NCBI GenBank assembly: GCA_030430565.1
Contig: JAUIKS010000040.1
Coordinates: 1-64,000 of the forward strand
Direction of reading: 5' to 3'
Origin: Polyangia bacterium
GTDB taxonomy: Bacteria; Myxococcota_A; Polyangia; Nannocystales; Nannocystaceae
DNA: 64,000 nucleotides
The notes beneath the pieces were generated by a model. The model saw only the letters and a program-made list of their open reading frames with translations. It searched no databases and was not told the origin of the DNA. Below, in pieces: positions 7,565-15,890 of the stretch (the stretch's first letter is position 1; each line of letters begins with the position of its first letter). The position numbers and the translations under genes are program-made.

Positions 7565-9385
7565 ATGCGTATCGCGCGTGTACATACAAACCTGACGTGC
7601 AATCACAGCTGCGCTTTTTGCAACGCGCGGCGCGTCCGCGAGCTGCCCTCCTTCGTGCACCCGATCGCGGTGCGTCGGCGGATCAACGCCGCCGCCCGGG
7701 GATCTGACGAGATCATCCTGACCGGCGGCGAGCCGACGATGCGGCGCGACCTCGCCCAGCTCGTCGCCCGCGCCCGCGCCCGCGGGTTTTCGAAGGTCGT
7801 GCTCGAGACCAACGCCGCGCTCGTGACCGAGGCGCGCGCTGCGGCGCTCGCCGACGCGGGCCTCGACCTCGCGCGCGTGCACGTGCCCGCGTGGGCGGAC
7901 CGCCATGAGCAGATCACCCTCGAGCCGGGGAGCTTCTCCGCCATGCTGTCGGGCGCCCAGGCGCTCGCTCAGGCCGGGATCACGCTGGAGGCCGCGACGC
8001 CGCTCGTGCGCGCCAACGTCGACGTCGTGGCCGCGCTGCCGCGGCAGCTGCTCATCGCCCGCGACGTGTTCCCGGCGCGCGCCTGGATCGTCAGCGTCCC
8101 CCAAAGCGGCCCGCAGCCCGAGGCCTACCTGCCCGCGACCGAGGCCGCGCGCGCGCTCGAGGAGGCCGAGGCCGCGGCGCGACGCGAGGGGCTCACGATC
8201 CGCCTTGAACAAGACACGCAGCTGCCCCCGTGCCTGTTCGAACGGCCAGCTCGCGTCGCGCACCTGTTCTCGCTGACGCGCGGAGGCGCCGCGCGTGACG
8301 ACTACCGACAGCAGCCCGCGTGCCGCGACTGCGTCGCGCGGGCCCAGTGCCCCGGCTTCCCCGTCGCCGCGCTCACGCGCGAGCCCGGGCTGCGCGCGCG
8401 GCCGATCGCGCAGGATCGCGTGCGCCGTCGCCTCAACGTGATCTCGACGGTCGAGGAGCAGATCGCGCGCGAGCTGCGGCAAGACGACATCCAGCGGCTC
8501 CCAAGCGGCGAGCTGATCCCCGCGCGGATCGTGCGGATCAACTTCCGCTGCAACCAGGCCTGTCACTTCTGCTTCGTCTCGACGCACCTACCCGCCGCCG
8601 AGGACGACGCGATCGAGGACGCGATCCGGGGCATCGCGCGCGCGCGCGGGGTCCTCGTCCTCTCCGGCGGCGAGCCGACGCTCAACCCCCGCGTCCTCGA
8701 CTTCGTTCGCCTTGGAAAACGCGAGGGGGCGCGCGCGATCGAGCTCCAGACCAACGCGATCCGCATGGCCGAGCCGGGCCTCGCCCGCGCGCTCGCGGAG
8801 GCCGGGGTCAGCGACGCTTTTATCTCGCTGCATGGCTCGCGCGCCGAGATCTCTGACGCCGTGACCAACGCGCCCGGCACCTTCGCGCGGACCGTCGACG
8901 GGATCGACCAGGCCGTCACCGCCGCGCTTCGGGTGCGCCTCAACTTCGTGTTCTGTCAGGCCAACTACGCCGACTTCCCCGCCTACGTCGACATGGTCGC
9001 GCGCCGCTGGCCCAGCGTCACGCTCGTGGTCTCGTTCGTGGCGACCTCGACCGACGTGGTCCCGCGCAGCCGCGACCTGCAGCCGCGCTACTCCGACATC
9101 ATGGGGCCGCTCGCCGAGGGTCTCGGGCGCGCCGCGGCGGCGGGGCTGACGGTCCTGGGCTTCGAGTCGATGTGCGGGATCCCGATGTGCCTGGTCCCCG
9201 CCGACCTCTCCCCGTACTTCGAGCTCGCCGAGATCCCCGAGGACTTTGACGGCGGCGAGTTCATCAAGGCCGAGGCGTGCCGCGAGTGCGCCCTGGCCGA
9301 GCGCTGCTTCGGCGTCCGCCGCGGCTACGCCGAGCTGTACGGGACGAGCGAGTTTCAGCCGGTGCCCGCGCCGCGCCCGAGCTAG
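7565..9385 (+). CDS. Double radical SAM protein with two auxiliary-cluster modules
   Basis: 606 aa made of two complete, similar halves. Half one has the radical SAM cluster CNHSCAFC (Cys12, 16, 19), the SAM-binding TGGEPT and auxiliary cysteines 223, 253, 256 and 262. Half two repeats this with CNQACHFC (Cys329, 333, 336), SGGEPT and cysteines 542, 572, 575 and 581. The auxiliary spacing C-x29-C-x2-C-x5-C is identical in both halves, and its C-x2-C-x5-C part matches the SPASM/twitch core. Each half can therefore hold one SAM-cleaving and one auxiliary [4Fe-4S] cluster. Such enzymes often modify peptides, but no precursor is visible nearby. The substrate is unknown. Confidence 0.9.
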   Translation: MRIARVHTNLTCNHSCAFCNARRVRELPSFVHPIAVRRRINAAARGSDEIILTGGEPTMRRDLAQLVARARARGFSKVVLETNAALVTEARAAALADAGLDLARVHVPAWADRHEQITLEPGSFSAMLSGAQALAQAGITLEAATPLVRANVDVVAALPRQLLIARDVFPARAWIVSVPQSGPQPEAYLPATEAARALEEAEAAARREGLTIRLEQDTQLPPCLFERPARVAHLFSLTRGGAARDDYRQQPACRDCVARAQCPGFPVAALTREPGLRARPIAQDRVRRRLNVISTVEEQIARELRQDDIQRLPSGELIPARIVRINFRCNQACHFCFVSTHLPAAEDDAIEDAIRGIARARGVLVLSGGEPTLNPRVLDFVRLGKREGARAIELQTNAIRMAEPGLARALAEAGVSDAFISLHGSRAEISDAVTNAPGTFARTVDGIDQAVTAALRVRLNFVFCQANYADFPAYVDMVARRWPSVTLVVSFVATSTDVVPRSRDLQPRYSDIMGPLAEGLGRAAAAGLTVLGFESMCGIPMCLVPADLSPYFELAEIPEDFDGGEFIKAEACRECALAERCFGVRRGYAELYGTSEFQPVPAPRPS

Positions 9386-9598
9386 CCCCGGGCGTCCGCT
9401 GGACGTCCGCGGGGGTGTCCGGGCGCGTCCGCGCGGCGTCCGGAGACGGCCTGAGAAACTGTCCGCAGGGCGTCCGCGGCTGACCTCGCGCGCGCTCGCG
9501 CCCGCGAACGCGCGAACGCGAGCCGGACCACGCCCCGCGCCCCGTGATCACGCCTGGCACACAGCTTGCTCATTGGACAGGTCGAACCGGAGGACCCA

Positions 9599-10387
9599 AT
9601 GACCAACACCTCGACCACGACGACCTTCACCTGCACCTTCGCCGCCGTCTTCACGCTGCTCGCCGCCGGCTGCGACAGCGCGCCCGAACTCGAGACCGTC
9701 GCGCTCGCGCACCAGCTCTCGCCCGCGGACCAGTCCGACGAGGAGTTCCTCGTCGAGGCGCTCGAGGCCGGCGCGCTCGAGCAAGCGCCGACGCTCGCGC
9801 TCGCGGCCGCGATCAAGCCCGCCGCGCAGGGCAGCGCGATCGCGGCGATCACCCAGCAGATCGTCATGGCCGAGTACGACTACGCGTACATCGAGCTCGT
9901 GACCGTAGCGACGAACCCGCACCTCCTCAGCACCTCGGAGGCGGCGGCGACGATCCCCGAGGGCATCGGCCTCTTGTCGCTGACCGAGAACGTCAACGCG
10001 CGCGCGTGCCCGCCGGCTGGGAGCACCTGCAAGCAGCGCTGGAACCTGTTCCTCGACATCAGCGACGTGTGCGAGCTCGACGGCGCGTACCAGGTCGACT
10101 TCACCGTCGGCTGCGCGCCCGGAGCCGACTGCTCGCAGCAGGACCCGAGCTTCACCGAGTACGCGGTCCCGTTCACGCTCGACTCCGAGAACTTCTGCTA
10201 CGCGGTCGAGGTCGAGTGCCCGGAGTACGCGCCGGGCTTGAGCGCCTGCACGGAGCTCTGCCCCTGCGTCGAGACCCAGGGCGACTGCGACAACGACGAC
10301 GAGTGCGCCCCGGGCTTCAGCTGCACCCACGACGTCGGCGCGGACTACGGCCTGCCGTCATCGTGGGACGTCTGCCTCCACGACTGA
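9599..10387 (+). CDS. Cys-rich secreted lipoprotein, unknown function
   Basis: 262 aa from ATG 9599, preceded by a good GGAGGA at 9589-9594, which decides this start over one 33 bp upstream. Signal peptide with lipobox LLAAGC. The second half (from about residue 135) carries many cysteines, including ARACPPAGSTC, VGCAPGADC and a C-terminal PCVETQGDCDNDDECAPGF similar to EGF-like or DUF-type Cys modules of myxobacterial surface proteins. It starts 214 bp after the double radical SAM gene on the same strand. A functional link with that enzyme is possible but unsupported. I do not recognise the family. Confidence 0.8.
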   Translation: MTNTSTTTTFTCTFAAVFTLLAAGCDSAPELETVALAHQLSPADQSDEEFLVEALEAGALEQAPTLALAAAIKPAAQGSAIAAITQQIVMAEYDYAYIELVTVATNPHLLSTSEAAATIPEGIGLLSLTENVNARACPPAGSTCKQRWNLFLDISDVCELDGAYQVDFTVGCAPGADCSQQDPSFTEYAVPFTLDSENFCYAVEVECPEYAPGLSACTELCPCVETQGDCDNDDECAPGFSCTHDVGADYGLPSSWDVCLHD

Positions 10388-10399
10388 GCGCCTGCTCAG
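10384..10399. terminator. Short hairpin carrying the stop codons of two convergent genes
   Basis: CTGAGC at 10384-10389 pairs perfectly with GCTCAG at 10394-10399 around a 4-nt loop. The left arm contains the TGA of the rightward lipoprotein gene, and the right arm contains the TCA (complement of TGA) of the leftward hydrolase gene. No T-tract follows on either strand, so it is at most a weak bidirectional terminator. Confidence 0.45.
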
Positions 10400-11361
10400 A
10401 CCACAGGGTTCACGAGCGGCGCCAGCTCGAGCGCGCCGCTCGAGACGACCCGCACGACCTGGCCCGTGCTCAGCGGCCCGACGCCCTCGGGCGTGCCCGT
10501 GAAGATCAGGTCACCGGGCTCTAGGGTCATGCACTCGCTGATGTGGGCGATCAGCGTGGGGATGTCGAAGACCATCGCCGCGAGCGAGGCGTCCTGCCGG
10601 GGCTCGTCGTTGACGAAGGTCTGCAGGCGCGTCTCGTCGACCGGGAGCCGCCAGCCGGGCGCGGTCATGCGGACGAAGCCGCTGACCGGGCCGAAGCCGT
10701 CGAAGCCCTTGGCGCGCGTCCACTGACCGTCGCTGCGCTGCAGATCACGGCAGGAGACGTCGTCGCCGAGCAGGTAGCCGGCGACGTGCGTCCAGGCGTC
10801 CTCGGCCTGCACGGCGCGGGCTCGCCGGCCGATGACCACCACCAGCTCGCCTTCGAAGTCGATGCGCTCGTAGCCCCGCGGCAGCGCGATCGCCTGCCCC
10901 GAGGCCAGCAGGCAGCTGGGCGGCTTGAAGAACAGCAGCGGCGCGCTCGGGACCTCGTTGCCGAGCTCGGCGGCGTGGGCTCGGTAGTTGCGGCCGACGC
11001 CGATGATCTTGCTCGGCCGCACGGGCGGCGCGAGCTCGCAGTCGCCGTCCTCGAGCGAGACCTGGCGGTGCGTCGTCGCCGTGCGCGCGAGGCTCCAGGG
11101 GTCGGCCTCCGCCGGATCTTCGCCCGCGCTCGCGATCTCGCGCGCGCGCTGAAACGGGTCATCGATCCACTCCAGCGTGACGCCGCCCGCCGGCCCGGGC
11201 GCGGCCCCGTCAGTCCACACGCGCACGACCTGCTCGCGCGCGCGGCCGTCCTCGCGCACGCGCACGCGCCCGATCCACAGCGTGTTTTTTAAGGCGTTCT
11301 TCACGTCGCCCTTCGCCGTGCTCTTCACCGTGCTCTTCACCGTGCTCTTCACCGTGCTCAT
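10396..11361 (-). CDS. Fumarylacetoacetate hydrolase (FAH) family protein
   Basis: 321 aa from ATG 11361; a GTG 30 bp further upstream is also possible. The C-terminal FAH domain has GVGRNYRAHAAELGN, the acidic metal-binding stretch DFEGELVVVIG and the closing GTPEGVGPL loop. Members hydrolyse or decarboxylate C-C bonds in aromatic breakdown (acylpyruvases, 2-hydroxyhepta-dienedioate isomerases, oxaloacetate tautomerases); the substrate here is open. The N terminus is odd: a Ser-Thr-Val-Lys repeat (STVKSTVKST) encoded by 12-bp tandem repeats precedes the normal start of the fold near LWIGRVRV. The true start may lie closer to that point. Confidence 0.88.
   Translation of the reverse strand: MSTVKSTVKSTVKSTAKGDVKNALKNTLWIGRVRVREDGRAREQVVRVWTDGAAPGPAGGVTLEWIDDPFQRAREIASAGEDPAEADPWSLARTATTHRQVSLEDGDCELAPPVRPSKIIGVGRNYRAHAAELGNEVPSAPLLFFKPPSCLLASGQAIALPRGYERIDFEGELVVVIGRRARAVQAEDAWTHVAGYLLGDDVSCRDLQRSDGQWTRAKGFDGFGPVSGFVRMTAPGWRLPVDETRLQTFVNDEPRQDASLAAMVFDIPTLIAHISECMTLEPGDLIFTGTPEGVGPLSTGQVVRVVSSGALELAPLVNPVV
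11316..11360. repeat. 12-bp tandem repeat at the 5' end of the FAH gene
   Basis: CCGTGCTCTTCA is repeated at 11316-11327, 11328-11339 and 11340-11351, with a truncated fourth copy to 11360. On the minus strand it encodes a repeating Ser-Thr-Val-Lys tetrapeptide if translated. It sits exactly where the start codon of the FAH gene must be, so copy-number change would alter the N terminus or the leader. Confidence 0.85.
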
Positions 11362-11522
11362 TACCGCGTCTGACTCGGCCTGCTCGCCCACGGGGCCTAG
11401 CTTGGACCGTGAGCTGACCCGAGGGCAAGTGCGCGGACTCCGAGCGCGTTTCGAACGCGCGCGCGCACGCTACAGGCTATGCTCGGCGCCCGCGCCGCTC
11501 GGCGCTTGTTTCGCTCGCTCCC

Positions 11523-12563
11523 ATGAACCGCTTCATCCGTCGCGCGCTGATCGGGGTCGTCCTCGGGATCGTGCTCTACGTCGCCTGGGTGCTGTGGAGC
11601 GACACGGCGCGCGTCGCCGACGCGGTGCGCGGCTACGCCTGGTCCTCCGTCGCCATCGCGCTCGGGCTGTCGAGCGTGAACTACTTGCTGCGCTTCGCCA
11701 AGTGGGAGCTGTGCCTGAAGTGGCTGGATGTCCGCGGGGACGGGCCCGAGGACGCGCCCGAGCTGACGCTGACGCGCTCGCTGCTGATCTACATGGCGGG
11801 CCTCAGCATGTCGGTCACGCCCGGGAAGATCGGCGAGGTCCTGCGCAGCTGGCTGCTGCGCACCACCGACGGCGTGCCGGTCACGCGCACCGCCCCGGTC
11901 GTGATCGCCGACCGCATGACCGACTTCATCGCGCTGGTGCTCCTGAGCCTGGTCGGCATCAGCGAGTTCCAGGAGTACCTCCCAGTCGTCTACGTCTCGG
12001 TCGCGCTGGTCGTCGTCGGCGTCGTGATCCTGGGCTCGCCGCGCCTGTGTCGCGCGATCCTCCACGCGCTCGAGCGACTCCCGGGGGTCGGCCGGATCGC
12101 CCACAAGGTCGAGGAGCTGATCGACAGCAGCGCGACGCTGATGCGCCTGCGCTACCTCGCGGTCTTGAGCGCGCTGAGCGTGCTCGGCTGGGCGCTGGAG
12201 TGCGTCGGCTACTACTACATCCTCCACGGCTTCCTCGGCGTCGAGGCCTCGCTCGCGCTGTGCACCTTCCTGTGGTCGGTGACCACGCTGATCGGCGCGC
12301 TGAGCTTTCTCCCCGGCGGCCTCGGGGCGACCGAGGGCTCGCTCGCGCTGCTGATCACGCGCCTGGGCGTGGGCGTGAGCAGCGAGATCGCGCTGGCCTC
12401 GACGGTCCTGATCCGCGGCTGCACGCTGTGGTACGGCGAGCTGGTCGGCGCGCTCACGATGGTGCTCGTGGTCCGCTCGCGCGCGTTTATTCAAGGGGAG
12501 CAGGCGGGCGAGCGCGACGCGGAGGCCGAGGGCGCGAACACCTCCTCGACCTCGAAGGCGTAG
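11523..12563 (+). CDS. Lysylphosphatidylglycerol synthase TM-like (flippase-type) membrane protein
   Basis: 346 aa with about eight hydrophobic segments, matching the LPG_synthase_TM / UPF0104 family. Signature stretches are MSVTPGKIGEVLRSWLL, VIADRMTDFIALVLL and the C-terminal LPGGLGATEGSLALLITRLG. The catalytic aminoacyl-transfer domain of MprF is absent, so it is a stand-alone membrane half that may translocate or handle lipids. The last 30 residues are charged and probably cytoplasmic. It is followed 109 bp later by the DUF2505 gene. Confidence 0.87.
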   Translation: MNRFIRRALIGVVLGIVLYVAWVLWSDTARVADAVRGYAWSSVAIALGLSSVNYLLRFAKWELCLKWLDVRGDGPEDAPELTLTRSLLIYMAGLSMSVTPGKIGEVLRSWLLRTTDGVPVTRTAPVVIADRMTDFIALVLLSLVGISEFQEYLPVVYVSVALVVVGVVILGSPRLCRAILHALERLPGVGRIAHKVEELIDSSATLMRLRYLAVLSALSVLGWALECVGYYYILHGFLGVEASLALCTFLWSVTTLIGALSFLPGGLGATEGSLALLITRLGVGVSSEIALASTVLIRGCTLWYGELVGALTMVLVVRSRAFIQGEQAGERDAEAEGANTSSTSKA

Positions 12564-12672
12564 GCGCCCACGCCTCATCGAATGGACGTGGGGCTAGCGC
12601 TTGCGCGGGCCTAGGCAACCATGCTGTCGTGCGCGGGCTCGCGCTGGAGACACGCGCGGGGGACGAGACGCG

Positions 12673-13185
12673 ATGCACAAGTACACAGTCGAGGATGACT
12701 TCGAGACCACCGTCGACCGCTACTGGGAGGTGTTCTTCGATGAGGACTACAACAAGGGGCTGTTCGAGCACCTCCAGATCACCCGCGAGGTCCTCGAGAT
12801 CACGCGCGAGGGCGAGGGTCAGGACGAGGTGATCCGCCGGCGGCTCCGGCTCACGCCGCAGCGCGACGTCCCCGCGATCTTCAAGCGCTTCGTCAAGGGC
12901 GCGGTCCAGTACACCGAGCACAACGTGTTCACGCGGCGCGACAGCACCATCGACGTGAAGATCGTGCCGGGCTTTATGGGCGACAAGTTCACCTCGACCG
13001 GCACCTACGTCGTGACGCCGAAGGGCGAAGGTCGCGTCCTCCGGACCTGGAGAGGCCTGATCAAGTGCAGCGTGCCGCTGATCGGCGGCCGCGTTGAAAA
13101 ACACATCGCGGGCGAGGTCACCGACGGCTACCGCAAGACCACCGACTTCACGCGCCGCTGGCTCCGCGAGCACCCGGCCAGCTGA
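12673..13185 (+). CDS. DUF2505 family protein (START/SRPBCC-like)
   Basis: 170 aa from ATG 12673. The pattern MHKYTVEDDFETTVDRYWEVFFD, then a long beta-rich middle and GGRVEKHIAGEVTDGYRK at the C-terminal helix is typical of DUF2505, a helix-grip fold that can hold a hydrophobic ligand. No signal peptide is present. Function is not known; the position after a lipid-type membrane protein is compatible with lipid handling but does not prove it. Upstream in-frame starts add an Arg-rich stretch unlike the family. Confidence 0.8.
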   Translation: MHKYTVEDDFETTVDRYWEVFFDEDYNKGLFEHLQITREVLEITREGEGQDEVIRRRLRLTPQRDVPAIFKRFVKGAVQYTEHNVFTRRDSTIDVKIVPGFMGDKFTSTGTYVVTPKGEGRVLRTWRGLIKCSVPLIGGRVEKHIAGEVTDGYRKTTDFTRRWLREHPAS

Positions 13186-13199
13186 GCCCAATAGAGACC

Positions 13200-13232
13200 G
13201 CCGGGCTTGGGGACGGAAATCCCAAGCCCGGC
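13200..13232. terminator. Perfect 12-bp stem-loop after the DUF2505 gene
   Basis: GCCGGGCTTGGG at 13200-13211 pairs perfectly with CCCAAGCCCGGC at 13221-13232 around a 9-nt loop, starting 14 bp after the stop codon. It is followed by GCATTTGAG, so the T-tract is poor, as is common in high-GC genomes. Probably the terminator of the rightward transcript. Confidence 0.75.
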
Positions 13233-13315
13233 GCATTTGAGAGACGCGATTGGGGAGACCCTCCAGTCCGTGGAGGACTCGACGGATCGCGCGCCATATT
13301 CAGTCAGCGCGACCC

Positions 13316-13349
13316 TGTAGGTGCGCCACACCATGCGACAGCACCTACA
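13316..13349. terminator. Second stem-loop, between convergent DUF2505 and Bax1-like genes
   Basis: TGTAGGTGC at 13316-13324 pairs perfectly with GCACCTACA at 13341-13349 around a 16-nt loop. It lies about 75 bp downstream of the leftward Bax1-like gene and has no T-tract. It may end that transcript or act as an RNA-stabilising 3' structure; a protein-binding site is also possible. Confidence 0.5.
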
Positions 13350-13425
13350 CCATGGAAGTGATCGACAGACCGCGATCAATTGCGATTCGATCACAAAAAT
13401 CTAAAAAATCTCCTTCGAGCGCGGG

Positions 13426-14769
13426 CTAGCCCGCGCGCTGCTCGATCTCGCGCACGAGCGCGCGCAGCGTCCGGCGGGCCGGGAAGCGGTTGAAGGTGAA
13501 GGTGTTGGCGTGGCCCTCGACGCGGGCGGCGACGGACTCGTCTTTGAGCAGCGCGCGATCGACCCCGAGGTAGAGCTGCGGGTCGGGGAAGCGCTCGAGC
13601 TCGTCGAGTCGGCGCGCGAGCGCGTGGCGATGCCAGCGATGAAACAGCTCGACCGCGATCGTCGGCAATTTCTCGTCGGTTTTTAACGAGGGCGCCTCCT
13701 CGCTCGGTTTTTTTTTCTTCTTCTTCTTCGACTTCGACTTTTTCTTCGACTTCGACTTCGACTTTTTCTTCGACTCCGCGCCGTCGCTCGCGCCCGGCCG
13801 CAACGAAAAATCCGGCACGCACATCCCGGTGGTGCCGACGTGGCGGAGCTCGGGGGCGAGGTCGAGGACCCAGCGCTCGTCGTCGAAGCTCTGCTTGACC
13901 TGCTCGATCTCGGGCGGCACGTGGCCGAGCCCGGCGCGCTCGATGGTGACCAGCGGGTCCTTGTTGCTGAGCGCGAGCTTGAGCGGGCCGCGGCGCGGGA
14001 GCTCGATGACCGCGTCGAGGCGAAACGCCTTGAGCAGCGGCACGACGGTCACGAAGGTCGCGAGCTGCAGGCCGTACTTCTTCTGCATGTCGAGGATCGC
14101 GCCCGGGCCCTCGACCTGCAGCACCCAGTGCTCGCCCTCGCGACGGACCTCGGCGACCAGCCGCGAGAACTTCAGCCGCCGCAGCACCTGGCGCAGCGCG
14201 AGCAGCTCGGGCTCGAGCGCGGTCACGGTCACGCCGCGCGAGTGCAGCACCAGCCCCTGGACCAGCGCGAGGTTGTAGCGGTGCAGCAGATCGAGCGGCG
14301 CGTAGGCGCGGTGGCGAACGAGCCGGCGGTTGGCCGCGAGGTCGTTGTAGAGCCGCTCGCGCACCTGCTCGAGCGGACCGGCGGTCCGCTCGTCCTCGGC
14401 CAGGCTCGCGGCGACGAGCTCGAGGTAGCCCGCGAGCGACGTGTCCTCTTGGACCTGCTCCCGAAGCACTGTGGCCGCGCGCGCGAAGGCCTCGCGCCGC
14501 GCCGCGGCGACGGACTCGTCGGCGTCCTCGAACTCGGCGCGATCCATGAGCAGCTTCGCGAGGCCCTTGGCGACGCGCGGCTTCGAATGCGCGTTCGTGC
14601 GGGCGTCGAGCGCCTCCTCGAGCTCGCCGCGCCGCTCGCCGAGGCCGTGGCGAAAGATGTCGAGGAGGTCGGCCGCGAGCGTCTGCAGCTCGGCCTGCTT
14701 GGTGTCGAGGAAGCCGGGCCGAACGGTGTCTTTGTACTTACGGAAGATGAGGAGATCGCGGGTCAGCAC
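13426..14769 (-). CDS. Bax1-like nuclease (DUF790 family)
   Basis: 447 aa from a GTG at 14769. The N-terminal MLTRDLLIFRKYKD and long helical domain, then a nuclease core with MCVPDF (319-321 PDF) and AVELFHRW (Glu374), match DUF790. In archaea this family is Bax1, the structure-specific nuclease partner of the XPB helicase. An XPB-like helicase gene lies 1.1 kb upstream on the same strand, supporting the assignment. Between the PDF strand and the Glu strand sits a Lys/Ser-rich insertion (residues 333-354, encoded at 13708-13773) that I do not expect in the family. Expected role: incision of damaged DNA together with XPB. Confidence 0.85.
   Translation of the reverse strand: MLTRDLLIFRKYKDTVRPGFLDTKQAELQTLAADLLDIFRHGLGERRGELEEALDARTNAHSKPRVAKGLAKLLMDRAEFEDADESVAAARREAFARAATVLREQVQEDTSLAGYLELVAASLAEDERTAGPLEQVRERLYNDLAANRRLVRHRAYAPLDLLHRYNLALVQGLVLHSRGVTVTALEPELLALRQVLRRLKFSRLVAEVRREGEHWVLQVEGPGAILDMQKKYGLQLATFVTVVPLLKAFRLDAVIELPRRGPLKLALSNKDPLVTIERAGLGHVPPEIEQVKQSFDDERWVLDLAPELRHVGTTGMCVPDFSLRPGASDGAESKKKSKSKSKKKSKSKKKKKKKPSEEAPSLKTDEKLPTIAVELFHRWHRHALARRLDELERFPDPQLYLGVDRALLKDESVAARVEGHANTFTFNRFPARRTLRALVREIEQRAG
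13708..13773. repeat. Low-complexity purine/pyrimidine tract coding Lys/Ser insertion
   Basis: Repeated TTC and GACTTCGACTTC-type triplets on the plus strand encode Lys-Ser-Lys runs on the minus strand in the middle of the Bax1-like nuclease core. Its base content differs clearly from the surrounding codons, as expected from triplet slippage. Confidence 0.75.
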
Positions 14770-14909
14770 GGGTGTTGCTTGCGGTGTTTAAAATCGCGCG
14801 CGAGAACGGTCCCACAACGCGCGAGTTCGCGCAATCACGCGCATACGCGCGCCCTGGGTGTACGTACACGGGTTCCACCGCAGCGGCCTGAGACAGTAGG
14901 CTTGACCCG

Positions 14910-15860
14910 GTGGATCTTCGACTCGCGTTAATCCGCGTCACGCTCGCCGCGTCACCTGTGCTCATGGCCGTGGTGACGCTCGCGGGCTGTAACGACGGCG
15001 GGGGCGAGGTCACCGGGACGACCAGCACGTCCGGGACGACCGACGAGACCGGGACCGCGGACGCGTCGACGGGCGAAACCGAGGACAGCACGTCGTCATC
15101 GGGCGGTGAGGAGACCGAGGGAGAGGGCAAAACCTGCGCGGACGACTCTGAGTGTCCCGTTATCGCTCCGCACTGCGCGGAGGATGGGCGCTGCTACGAC
15201 GGCAGCCCCGGCGATCCCTGCGTGGACGACACCTCGTGCTCGGCGCTCGCCCCTCTGTGCAACCCGGACCAGGTCTGTCAGACCGGCGAGGCCGGCCAAC
15301 CCTGCGCCGGGAAGGACGACTGCGGCCCGCTCTCGCCCTACTGCGGCGTCGGCTCGTGCCACGACGGCGGCGCTGACATGCCCTGTGAGACACCTGAGTC
15401 CTGCGCCCCGGGGACGCCGTTCTGCACCGACGGGCAGTGCCACGACGGCGGCGACGGGGCGCCCTGCGACGACGAGCAGGACTGCGCCGAGGACACGCCG
15501 TTCTGCGGCGCCGGCAGCTGTCACGACGGCGGCGAGGGCGAGCCCTGCGACGACGACGACGACTGCGACATCCTGGCGCCGAACTGCGGCGTCGGCTCGT
15601 GTCACGTCGGCGGCGTCGGCGACCCCTGCGACGACGAGGACGACTGCAACGGGCAGGCGCCCTACTGCGGGCCCGCGTCGACCTGCCACGACGGCACCGA
15701 GGGCCAGGCCTGCGCGACCGCAGCGCACTGCGGCCCGTTCGCGCCGATCTGCGGGCCGATGGAGACCTGCCAAAACGGCGGCACCGGCGACGCGTGCACC
15801 GGCGACGAGCACTGCAAGGCCGGGTACCTCTGCGTCGGGAGCGTGTGCGTCAACAGCTGA
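14910..15860 (+). CDS. Cys-rich lipoprotein with nine tandem four-Cys modules
   Basis: 316 aa from a GTG at 14910. Signal peptide with lipobox TLAGC is followed by a Ser/Thr/Gly/Glu tether (residues about 28-73). Nine modules of about 27 residues follow, each of the form C-x5-C-x6-C-x4-C, for example CDDEQDCAEDTPFC then GSCHDGGEGEP. The modules alternate HDGG and acidic loops, resembling myxobacterial surface Cys-repeat proteins. It is probably an outer-membrane surface protein of unknown function. It sits on the opposite strand between the XPB-like and Bax1-like genes and is convergent with the former. Confidence 0.82.
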   Translation: MDLRLALIRVTLAASPVLMAVVTLAGCNDGGGEVTGTTSTSGTTDETGTADASTGETEDSTSSSGGEETEGEGKTCADDSECPVIAPHCAEDGRCYDGSPGDPCVDDTSCSALAPLCNPDQVCQTGEAGQPCAGKDDCGPLSPYCGVGSCHDGGADMPCETPESCAPGTPFCTDGQCHDGGDGAPCDDEQDCAEDTPFCGAGSCHDGGEGEPCDDDDDCDILAPNCGVGSCHVGGVGDPCDDEDDCNGQAPYCGPASTCHDGTEGQACATAAHCGPFAPICGPMETCQNGGTGDACTGDEHCKAGYLCVGSVCVNS

Positions 15861-15890
15861 CGCGAGCCGCGTCGAGCTTCGGCGTCTAGT

